Source: a virus. Taken from it: a DNA stretch of 21,165 nucleotides. The stretch is from positions 1 to 21,165 of the IMG/VR virus record IMGVR_UViG_3300011252_000161; one strand, written 5' to 3'. The notes below the pieces were generated by a model, which was given only the letters and a program-made list of their open reading frames with translations, was not told the DNA's origin and did not search any database. Below, piece after piece: positions 8,247 to 13,318 of the stretch. Position 1 is the first letter of the stretch. Each line of letters starts with the position of its first letter. The translations under genes and the position numbers were made by a program.

Positions 8247-8558
8247 ATGAGTCCGATGGTTAAAATTTATGCTGAATATGGTGCGATTGGATTGGTATGT
8301 GCTTTATTTGCTTATATGATTATGAACTTAATTAAAAGCCAAAATTCACAGAATGAAGATTTGGACCAGATACGTCAAGCCATATCAAAGATGGAAGGAA
8401 ATGTGCGTTCTACTTTTGATATAACAGTTAAATTAATAGATAGATGGAATAGATCAGACGAAACCACACAAAAATACAGAAACGATATTGTTAAAGAACT
8501 TAATGATGTTACAGACGATTTAAATTATTTAAAAGGACGTATCAACGGCAAAAGCTAA
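8247..8558 (+). CDS. Holin-like small membrane protein with coiled coil
   Basis: 103 residues with a single hydrophobic segment near the N-terminus (about 8-28, YAEYGAIGLVCALFAYMIM), then a long charged helical tail (DLDQIRQAISKMEGNV, DIVKELNDVTDDLNYLKG). Small phage proteins with this plan are often annotated as holin-like. It is the last gene before a strong terminator and follows the secreted thioredoxin-like gene by 14 bases. This is a common position for a lysis gene at the end of the late operon. No endolysin lies next to it, which weakens the specific call. Confidence 0.5.
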   Translation: MSPMVKIYAEYGAIGLVCALFAYMIMNLIKSQNSQNEDLDQIRQAISKMEGNVRSTFDITVKLIDRWNRSDETTQKYRNDIVKELNDVTDDLNYLKGRINGKS

Positions 8559-8580
8559 GTACAAGCACAAACATACTTCT

Positions 8581-8616
8581 AAAAGCCTTATATTCAAGCG
8601 ATATGAGGCTTTTTTG
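8581..8616 (+). terminator. Rho-independent terminator at the end of the tail/envelope operon
   Basis: A 13-bp stem (8581-8593 with 8601-8613; one T-G wobble, otherwise perfect) with a 7-base loop TCAAGCG is followed by a T run (8609-8615 TTTTTT-type). It lies 23 bases after the last tail-side gene and before the early genes, so it should separate the two transcription units. The stem is strong enough for a confident call on the + strand. Confidence 0.9.
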
Positions 8617-8707
8617 TTTATTTTAAGTATATGTATGCTTAGAAATTATAAGGCTGTATATGATAAATAAAAATAATTTGCATTTAATATATCCGCATCG
8701 TTATACT

Positions 8708-8805
8708 TGGGTATGCTTAAACCGATTAAATCAAATAATTCACCGGGACATACCCACAATGGACTTACGTCTGTGGTCGGTTTAAGCACCAATTTTTGTC
8801 CCGGT
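8708..8805 (+). other. Overlapping long inverted repeats with pseudoknot topology (candidate structured RNA)
   Basis: Three stems can form together. P1 is GCTTAAACCGA (8715-8725) with TCGGTTTAAGC (8777-8787), 11 bp perfect. P2 is CCACA (8754-8758) with TGTGG (8772-8776), stacked directly on P1 and capped by GAC/GTC around a TTAC loop. P3 is ACCGGGACA (8742-8750) with TGTCCCGGT (8797-8805), 9 bp perfect. The 5' strand of P3 lies in the loop of P1 and its 3' strand lies 9 bases beyond P1, which is an H-type pseudoknot. An alternative 8-bp pairing, TGGGTATG (8708-8715) with CATACCCA (8749-8756), excludes parts of P1, P2 and P3, so a two-state switch is possible. The repeats could instead be protein-binding or origin DNA elements. 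I cannot match it to a known RNA class. Confidence 0.6.
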
Positions 8806-8811
8806 TATAAT
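8806..8811 (+). promoter_or_regulatory. Possible -10 box of the early promoter
   Basis: A perfect TATAAT lies directly after the last inverted-repeat arm and 8 bases before the parS site. No good -35 is seen at 17 bases (TAAGCA at 8783-8788 is weak), so the call is tentative. If it is used, the transcription start would fall at or inside the parS sequence, and a protein bound there could control the early operon. Confidence 0.35.
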
Positions 8812-8818
8812 TTAAAAC

Positions 8819-8834
8819 TGTTTCACGTGAAACA
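8819..8834 (+). promoter_or_regulatory. parS: parS centromere site (ParB/Spo0J-type), full consensus
   Basis: The 16 bases TGTTTCACGTGAAACA form a perfect palindrome and are identical to the widely conserved bacterial chromosomal parS consensus (TGTTNCACGTGAAACA). In bacteria ParB binds this site, loads as a CTP-dependent clamp and spreads, and the complex is moved by ParA. The chance of this exact 16-mer in a window of this size is roughly 5 in a million under equal base composition. It sits 15 bases upstream of the first early gene. I see no parA or parB homologue in the window, so a host ParB is the likely binder (inference). Confidence 0.85.
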
Positions 8835-8848
8835 TAACTAGGTTAAAA

Positions 8849-9268
8849 ATGGATAAATTAATAGAACAACAAGGAATAGATGCTTATATAGAAACAGAAT
8901 TTCCCTTGACTGTATTTAAATCTTGGGATGTTGTTTTAGGGTTTTTTAGCGAAGTAAAAAGCAAAGCAGATAAAGACTCACAAGAAATATATGACAAATT
9001 ACCAGAAATGGTTAAAGTTTATCGTGGTATTCTTGTTAAAGATAATCACAAAAGTAGTATAGGAGTTTCTTGGACAATAGATGTCAAGGTTGCTTATATG
9101 TTTGCTTTACGATTTCAGCCACTAGGCGGAGATGCTATTGTTTATGAAGGAGAAATATACAAGAAAGATATTTTATTTTTCACAAATGCGAGAGAAGAAT
9201 CAGAAGTAATATTAAATCCCGATGATATGATTTGGGTTGAAGAAAAAGAAATAAAAGAGGACAAATAA
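8849..9268 (+). CDS. Putative ADP-ribosyltransferase-fold protein
   Basis: 139 residues, the first gene after the control region. Three blocks match the R-S-E signature of ADP-ribosyltransferases in the right order. They are VYRGIL with Arg59, VSWTIDVKVAYMFALRF with the Ser-Trp-Thr at 74-76, and REESEVIL with a Glu-x-Glu at 117-119. The expected beta-strand IVYEGEIYK lies between the last two. Such enzymes transfer ADP-ribose from NAD+ to a target. Phage versions such as T4 Alt and ModA modify host RNA polymerase and other proteins early in infection, and position at the head of the early operon fits that. The target is unknown, and the first 50 residues match nothing I recognise. The fold call is from motifs only. 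Confidence 0.6.
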   Translation: MDKLIEQQGIDAYIETEFPLTVFKSWDVVLGFFSEVKSKADKDSQEIYDKLPEMVKVYRGILVKDNHKSSIGVSWTIDVKVAYMFALRFQPLGGDAIVYEGEIYKKDILFFTNAREESEVILNPDDMIWVEEKEIKEDK

Positions 9269-9402
9269 TGAAAGTAGAATGGAAGCCACAGCCTTATGCT
9301 AAAGAATTAAAAGCTAAAGCAAGTAACGAAAGAATAAAAGAAGCTTTATGCTTATTATTTATGTTTGGAGTGTTCACATTTATATTATTGTTTTTTAGTT
9401 AA
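9268..9402 (+). CDS. Small single-pass membrane protein
   Basis: A 44-residue frame starts at the ATG overlapping the previous stop (TAATG) and ends at TAA 9400-9402. The N-terminal half is polar and basic (KVEWKPQPYAKELKAKA). The C-terminal third is a strong hydrophobic segment (ALCLLFMFGVFTFILLFF), giving a tail-anchored layout. The overlap and the tight fit between neighbours support it. The function is unknown. Confidence 0.5.
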   Translation: MKVEWKPQPYAKELKAKASNERIKEALCLLFMFGVFTFILLFFS

Positions 9403-9408
9403 GTAATT

Positions 9409-9537
9409 ATGATAGAGTTTTTCAAACATATATTAGGACTTTGCGGAGAGCCACACGGCTTGATTCATATTATTTTAACTTTTGGTGGTATATCAGCAAT
9501 AATAAAATATATAAAACTAAAAACATTTAAAAAATAA
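9409..9537 (+). CDS. Small single-pass membrane protein
   Basis: A 42-residue frame from ATG 9409 to TAA 9535-9537, sharing TAATG with the next gene. It begins MIEFFKHILGLCGEPHGLIH, continues with a hydrophobic segment (IILTFGGISAIIKYI) and ends in a lysine cluster. It is coupled to both neighbours by position and lies in a pair of tiny early membrane proteins. No function is known. Confidence 0.5.
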   Translation: MIEFFKHILGLCGEPHGLIHIILTFGGISAIIKYIKLKTFKK

Positions 9538-9815
9538 TGAAGGGTATTGAATATAGAGCAATGATTGAATGTGGTACACCTAGAGGTAATAAAGGTCGTT
9601 CAATCGTTACTAATACTATTGATGAACTAATAGATAAGATCGTAAAAAGTGGCGACAGTTGGGTTTTGAATTACGCTCATAGATGCCACTTACCAATGAG
9701 ATTTAACAAAAGAAAAAAACAATACAAATACAAATCAGTAGATAGTATAACCGATATTATACAATCTAGCGTTGATTTGATTAGATTAACTAGGGAGCAA
9801 AAGAAATGTCTATAA
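9537..9815 (+). CDS. Conserved-looking early protein, function unknown
   Basis: 92 residues with a basic middle (LPMRFNKRKKQYKYKS) and an N-terminal part that may be beta-rich (YRAMIECGTPRGN). It overlaps the downstream annealing protein gene by 10 bases, so it is probably co-translated with recombination genes. It contains two Cys, but not in a zinc-binding arrangement, and has no membrane segment. I do not recognise a family. The basic centre would suit nucleic acid binding, but this is a guess. Confidence 0.5.
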   Translation: MKGIEYRAMIECGTPRGNKGRSIVTNTIDELIDKIVKSGDSWVLNYAHRCHLPMRFNKRKKQYKYKSVDSITDIIQSSVDLIRLTREQKKCL

Positions 9816-10393
9816 TAAAAGAAAGTTTATTTGAAAGATTAAGTCAAATAAACGTATCTAATTACACCGAGAAAAAGGGAAATTTTTCATATTTATCTTG
9901 GTCTTGGGCGGTAGCTGAATTAAAAAAAGTATCACCAGAAGCTTATTGGATCATACACGAATGGGGTACAGAAGGAAATGAAAGACCATATCAACAAACT
10001 GAATCCGGTTGTTTTGTAAAAGTAACTGTAATCGCTGATGGTGTTGAAATGACACAAATACATCCTGTTTTAGATAATAGAAATCAAACAATTAAGAAGC
10101 CTAATGCTTTTGAAATTAACACGTCAATACAAAGATGTTTGGTCAAAGCGATAGCTTTGCACGGATTAGGTTTGTACATATATGCCGGTGAAGATTTGCC
10201 AACTGCTGTAATTACAAAAGAGCAATCAAAGCAAATATTAAATCTAAGAGACCACGAAGCTATTGATGGCGATACACTAGACAGATTAAATGATTGGATT
10301 GATTCAAAAAAAGAGCGTTCGTTTTGGGATGCTGAAAAAGTTATTAATGGTCTAGTTAAAATAATAGATGAATATAATGGATTGGAGAAGTGA
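9806..10393 (+). CDS. Single-strand annealing protein of the DUF1071 type
   Basis: 195 residues. The stretch YLSWSWAVAELKKV (29-42), the beta block FVKVTVIADGVEMTQIHPVL, and IQRCLVKAIALHGLGLYIYA (108-127) followed by GEDLP are the hallmarks of the DUF1071/Sak-like annealing proteins. These bind single-stranded DNA and promote strand annealing in phage recombination. The ATG has an AGGGAG sequence about 10 bases upstream. In this operon it lies with a NinG-like nuclease, an SSB-like protein and a DnaQ-like exonuclease. Together they look like a lambda Red-like recombination and replication set. The C-terminal 60 residues are charged and may contact partners. The identification is quite secure. 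Confidence 0.85.
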   Translation: MSIIKESLFERLSQINVSNYTEKKGNFSYLSWSWAVAELKKVSPEAYWIIHEWGTEGNERPYQQTESGCFVKVTVIADGVEMTQIHPVLDNRNQTIKKPNAFEINTSIQRCLVKAIALHGLGLYIYAGEDLPTAVITKEQSKQILNLRDHEAIDGDTLDRLNDWIDSKKERSFWDAEKVINGLVKIIDEYNGLEK

Positions 10394-10396
10394 TAA

Positions 10397-10672
10397 ATGG
10401 TACGTCCTAATAAAACAAGTGGCAAAGGCACAAAGGTTGATGGGATGGAAGAAAACCTTAAAGGTGAAACAGAGACTTTTCGGGGATACACCGAAGCTGA
10501 ATCATTTATCGGTTCAACAACTAAATCGACTGTTGTTTGCCTTGCGGAAAGAATGGAACGACAGTCAAAAGCCTTAAAAGCTAATTCTGAAAAAATACTT
10601 CATACTTTATCTAAAATGGAGTATAATAGAAAAGCCTTAGATAAAGAAATTGATAAAATAAGGGGTTTATAA
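10397..10672 (+). CDS. Small charged protein with C-terminal helix
   Basis: 91 residues starting at ATG three bases after the annealing protein stop. The N-terminus is Lys/Gly/Thr-rich (NKTSGKGTKVDGMEEN) and probably disordered. The C-terminal half is helical and basic (AERMERQSKALKAN, MEYNRKALDKEIDKI), perhaps a short coiled coil. The next gene starts immediately after its stop, so it fits the operon. An alternative frame from about 10368 is an overlap artefact. The function is unknown; an accessory to the annealing protein is possible from position only. Confidence 0.55.
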   Translation: MVRPNKTSGKGTKVDGMEENLKGETETFRGYTEAESFIGSTTKSTVVCLAERMERQSKALKANSEKILHTLSKMEYNRKALDKEIDKIRGL

Positions 10673-10939
10673 ATGGATTCCACAAGTCAAGAAACCAAGC
10701 CAACGACTTACAGAACATTTTATTTTTATCCACCAGACAAAAGCCAACCAATGGTAATTCTTGTCACGCAATCACAAACACGTGATCCAGAGGGCGAGTT
10801 CCAACAAACTTATAGACACTATGAAGCCAGAAATTGGACCATTAACGAACGTAAGAAAGAGGAGACTGTCAATGAACCGCAACAAATACATCCGCAAACA
10901 GGAGAGCCAATTGGACAAGATAATGATGACAGTATGTAA
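10673..10939 (+). CDS. Small early protein, function unknown
   Basis: 88 residues starting directly at the end of the previous gene (TAAATG). The middle contains a compact beta-like stretch (YRTFYFYPPDK, MVILVTQSQ). The tail is acidic and Gln/Asn/Pro-rich, probably disordered. I recognise no family. Its last 68 bases overlap, in another frame, a separate small membrane protein gene with a strong ribosome binding site. Confidence 0.5.
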   Translation: MDSTSQETKPTTYRTFYFYPPDKSQPMVILVTQSQTRDPEGEFQQTYRHYEARNWTINERKKEETVNEPQQIHPQTGEPIGQDNDDSM

Positions 10940-11009
10940 AGTGTTCGCTTGGTATATGCTTTTTCAGATTTTAAGAGCCGTCATAAATAATGGATTAATT
11001 CGTGGCTAA
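10872..11009 (+). CDS. Small membrane protein in an overlapping frame
   Basis: A 45-residue frame from ATG 10872 to TAA 11007-11009. A strong Shine-Dalgarno (AGAGGAG, 10858-10864) lies 7 bases before the ATG, much better than most starts here. It begins with a basic segment (MNRNKYIRKQESQLDK) and continues with one hydrophobic segment (MMTVCKVFAWYMLFQILRAV). It overlaps the upstream gene by 68 bases out of frame and ends in an 8-base overlap (GTGGCTAA) with the replication gene. It accounts for the stretch 10940-11001 that would otherwise be empty. The function is unknown. Confidence 0.6.
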   Translation: MNRNKYIRKQESQLDKIMMTVCKVFAWYMLFQILRAVINNGLIRG

Positions 11010-11790
11010 ACGTTTCGTCGATACAAGTATTTTCCGGAAGCGTTGGATTAGAAAACTTGATCCGAATATGAAGTTGTTTTGGGTATATTTATTAACAGAT
11101 TGTGACCACGCTGGTATTTGGGAAGTAGATATTGAACGTGCAGCATTTCAGCTTGGTGTAAAGCTTGATGAACAAACTATACTAAAAACCTTTAATCGTA
11201 AGATAGTGCCATTTAAAGATGGTAAGTGGTTTTTGCCTAAATTCATTGAATATCAGTATGGTGAACTAAATGAAAAAGTAAATGCACACAAATCTGTAAT
11301 AAAGTTATTAACAAAATATGGATTAAATGTGGAAAACCAACAGTTGCCCAACAGTTGCCCAACTGTTAAATCAACTCATTTAACTGTTATGGATATAGAT
11401 AAGGATAAGGATAAAGATAAAGACAATAAGAAAAAAGGCAAAAAAGAACAATTAGAAGAAATAAAACTAAACTTACCTAAGTATTCAAAAGATTTTCCAC
11501 ATTTAAATATTAAATGGTATTACGATTCGTTTGTTGATTACTTGGATTCTAATGATAAACGATATAAAAATTACGCTTCAGCATTTAAAAACTGTTGCAG
11601 ACAAGAATGGTACAAAGACCGACCAAATTCAACTAAAGCCGGTAAATCTAAATCAAGTACAATTGTGATTGCTTGTCCTTCTGGTCACGTACAAAGAGAA
11701 GCAAGTAAAGGTGTTCGAGCCGTATGTCCAGAATGTCACGAACAGTTGAAGCCAATAGAAGAAATACAGATAAACAGGGCGATTGCCTAG
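11002..11790 (+). CDS. Replication initiator / replisome-organizer-like protein
   Basis: 262 residues from GTG 11002, within the GTGGCTAA overlap. The N-terminal 110 residues (KLFWVYLLTDCDHAGIWEVD, FLPKFIEYQYGEL, KSVIKLLTKYGL) resemble the winged-helix N-terminal domain of phage replisome organizers. A linker of Asp-Lys repeats (about 131-142) follows, then a helical domain of DnaD or helicase-loader type (WYYDSFVDYLDSNDKRYKN, FKNCCRQEWYKDR). The C-terminus carries a Cys/His cluster (CPSGH and CPECHEQ) that could bind zinc. The gene contains iteron-like DNA repeats at 11338-11389. The expected role is to bind the origin and recruit the host helicase. No phage polymerase or helicase gene is seen in the window, consistent with use of host machinery. 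Confidence 0.68.
   Translation: MAKRFVDTSIFRKRWIRKLDPNMKLFWVYLLTDCDHAGIWEVDIERAAFQLGVKLDEQTILKTFNRKIVPFKDGKWFLPKFIEYQYGELNEKVNAHKSVIKLLTKYGLNVENQQLPNSCPTVKSTHLTVMDIDKDKDKDKDNKKKGKKEQLEEIKLNLPKYSKDFPHLNIKWYYDSFVDYLDSNDKRYKNYASAFKNCCRQEWYKDRPNSTKAGKSKSSTIVIACPSGHVQREASKGVRAVCPECHEQLKPIEEIQINRAIA
11338..11389 (+). repeat. Iteron-like repeats inside the initiator gene: candidate replication origin
   Basis: Four near-dyad 9-mers occur: CAACAGTTG (11338), CAACAGTTG (11349), CAACTGTTA (11360) and TAACTGTTA (11381). They are spaced 11, 11 and 21 bases apart, about one or two helical turns, with a degenerate CAACTCATT (11372) between the last two. Because 11 is not a multiple of 3, the repeats are read in different frames (QQLP, then NSCP, then PTV). 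They are therefore conserved as DNA and not as protein. A purine-rich asymmetric stretch (11390-11460) follows. This is the layout of the lambda origin, where iterons and an AT-rich arm lie within gene O. Confidence 0.6.
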
Positions 11791-11800
11791 ATGAGATATT

Positions 11801-12175
11801 ATGCCAAGAAAACCAAGCCGAAAAACCCTCGTAAAGAACCTTGATAAAGCCGTTTCAATATACATTAGACAACGAGACAAGTTCTGTGTACAATGCGGAA
11901 CTTCCGAGAATCTCACGAATGGTCATATCTTCACACGGAAAAACTATTCAACCCGGTTTGACATATCGAATGATGGTAATTGTCATTGCCAATGTTGGTC
12001 TTGCAACTTTAAACACGGCTACGACCAATGGGATTACTTCAAATGGTACATCGACAAGTTCGGACAAGAGAAGTTTGACGAATTACGAAGGCGGCATAAG
12101 ACTGTGCAAAAATACAAAGACTATGATTTGGAAGAATTGTTGAATGAAATTAAAAGCACATCAAAGAATAATTAG
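11801..12175 (+). CDS. NinG-like recombination nuclease
   Basis: 124 residues, basic N-terminus (MPRKPSRKTLVKNLDKAV), then RQRDKFCVQCGTSENLTNGH, DISNDGNCHCQCWSCNFKHG and KWYIDKFGQEKFDELRRR. The CxxC pair, the GH motif, the later C-x-C-x2-C cluster and the final KFGxxxFxEL helix match the phage NinG (lambda Rap-related) family. These are HNH-like zinc proteins linked to recombination and Holliday junction processing. NinG proteins usually have a longer N-terminal part, so this is a compact version. Its neighbours, a single-strand annealing protein and a replication initiator, support the role. It overlaps the Mom-like gene by 32 bases if that gene uses its first ATG. Confidence 0.72.
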   Translation: MPRKPSRKTLVKNLDKAVSIYIRQRDKFCVQCGTSENLTNGHIFTRKNYSTRFDISNDGNCHCQCWSCNFKHGYDQWDYFKWYIDKFGQEKFDELRRRHKTVQKYKDYDLEELLNEIKSTSKNN

Positions 12176-12986
12176 AGAACGTATGGCAATTGAAGAAGAA
12201 CATAATCTATTTGGAAATTGGTGGAAAAACATAGACACAACAAAAAAAAACGCTATCGTTAAAGAAATAACGAGACAAACCGCTTTGCCTGTTATTGAAA
12301 AATATGAATGGCTTGGTACTCTGCCTGTTAATTATAAAAAATTTGCGGGTATTTATTTTAATACTGCATTAGCGGGTGTTGTTTGTTTTGTTGATGTAAA
12401 GTTTGGCGGAAAGTTTACTTTGTTTAATTATCCAGCAATATGTCTTGGTAGAGGTGCGTGTGTACATTGGTGTCCGGACTATGGTGGCTCGTTTTTAATT
12501 CAAAAAAGCATAAAATTACTTTTTGGCAAAGAAGAACCAAAATATTTAGTTGCTTTTACAGACTCAAAAGCCGGAGAAATTGGAACAATTTATCAAGCTT
12601 GTGGTTGGGTATATTTGGGTAGTAAAAAAACCAAAGAATGGATTGACTCGAATGGTAAGAGATATGATATAAACACACCTTCTGTTCGTGCCGTTTCTGG
12701 TTTTGCGAGAAAAAACAACAAAGATTTAAAGGCGACAAAAGAACAAAGGCAAAAACAAATAGAAAAAATGTTAAATGAAGGTTATAAATTGGCTGAAGGT
12801 CCAATTAGAGGAAAATACGCAACAGTTATTGGTTCAAAAAATAAAATTTACAGACAAATGCTAAAAAAAATATTAAAAAAATCAAAACCATATCCAAAAA
12901 GAACAGATGCGGTGGAAGTATCAAGAGAGATACACACTAATACCATTGGTGAGGGCAAGGGGCAGTTCCTTGACACCGCTCAATAA
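12144..12986 (+). CDS. Mom-like DNA adenine modification protein
   Basis: 280 residues with the blocks I associate with the phage Mu Mom family, which has an acetyltransferase-type fold. They are AGIYFNTALAGVVCFVD (68-84), LGRGACVHWCPDYGGSFLI (101-119), FTDSKAGEIGTIYQACGWVY (138-157), and near the C-terminus YATVIGSKNK with PYPKR (249-253). Mu Mom converts adenine to N6-carbamoylmethyladenine in phage DNA, which blocks many host restriction enzymes. Nothing here proves the same chemical product. The first ATG overlaps the NinG-like gene by 32 bases; ATG 12183 is an alternative start with no overlap. Mu mom is expressed only late and under tight control, whereas here the gene sits inside the early/replication operon. 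No Mu-like com gene precedes it. Confidence 0.75.
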   Translation: MKLKAHQRIIRERMAIEEEHNLFGNWWKNIDTTKKNAIVKEITRQTALPVIEKYEWLGTLPVNYKKFAGIYFNTALAGVVCFVDVKFGGKFTLFNYPAICLGRGACVHWCPDYGGSFLIQKSIKLLFGKEEPKYLVAFTDSKAGEIGTIYQACGWVYLGSKKTKEWIDSNGKRYDINTPSVRAVSGFARKNNKDLKATKEQRQKQIEKMLNEGYKLAEGPIRGKYATVIGSKNKIYRQMLKKILKKSKPYPKRTDAVEVSREIHTNTIGEGKGQFLDTAQ

Positions 12987-12988
12987 TT

Positions 12989-13297
12989 ATGTCTTATTAT
13001 AACACAAATAAATTAAAAGGTTGTGACCTTAAAGAAGCTAATCGAAAAGCCAATACACAAGAAGATCGGATTCTTGGATTTTTTGAAAAGAACAAAAACA
13101 AACAATATTCCCCAGAAGAAATACAAACTTACTGTCAGATGGTAACCAAGCCATTAACATCTGTCAGACGTGCAATGTCTAATCTTACAAGAGAAGGACA
13201 TTTGCGAAAAACTAAGTATATGAAACAGGGTAATTATGGGAAGCAAGTTCATACGTGGGAATATAGAGGGCAAATGAATCAAGAGAAATTATGGTAA
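12989..13297 (+). CDS. Winged-helix-like DNA-binding protein
   Basis: 102 residues. The segment TQEDRILGFFEKNKNKQYSP, then EEIQTYC, LTSVRRAMSNLTREGHLRK and a basic beta-hairpin-like tail (YMKQGNYGKQVHTWEYRG) read as a winged helix: helix 1, a short helix, a recognition helix and a wing. Phages use such domains in regulators and host-takeover proteins. It starts two bases after the Mom-like gene. Its own regulatory target is unknown. The SVRRAMSNLTREGHL helix is the clearest part and is similar to MarR- or DprA-type winged helices. Confidence 0.6.
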   Translation: MSYYNTNKLKGCDLKEANRKANTQEDRILGFFEKNKNKQYSPEEIQTYCQMVTKPLTSVRRAMSNLTREGHLRKTKYMKQGNYGKQVHTWEYRGQMNQEKLW

Positions 13298-13318
13298 CCA
13301 CATACCAAAGGAGAAACT

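Larger units (their letters stand above)
8617..8848 (+). other. Non-coding control region between late and early operons
   Basis: This 232-base stretch, with the terminator before it, makes a gap of 290 bases between the genes ending at 8558 and starting at 8849, the longest in the window. I find no credible gene in it. It contains a TATGAT box (8659-8664) without a good -35, a cluster of inverted repeats (8708-8805), a TATAAT box (8806-8811) and a full parS consensus (8819-8834). It probably carries the early promoter and may be a partition, replication or RNA-based control locus. Confidence 0.7.

Noticed and set aside
8700-8820. tmRNA, group I intron or a known ribozyme
   Set aside because: No tRNA-like half, no conserved catalytic core motif and no splice-site context could be seen.
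10368-10577. Alternative frame over the gene at 10397
   Set aside because: It overlaps the annealing protein gene, and the 10397 frame fits the stop-start junctions on both sides better.
11338-11389. Possible CRISPR array
   Set aside because: The units are only 9 bases, closely spaced, inside a coding gene and without spacers; they fit iterons better.
11391-11430. GATAAG-type short repeat as a separate element
   Set aside because: It encodes the Asp-Lys linker in frame and is best explained as a low-complexity protein linker, although it may form part of the purine-rich origin arm.
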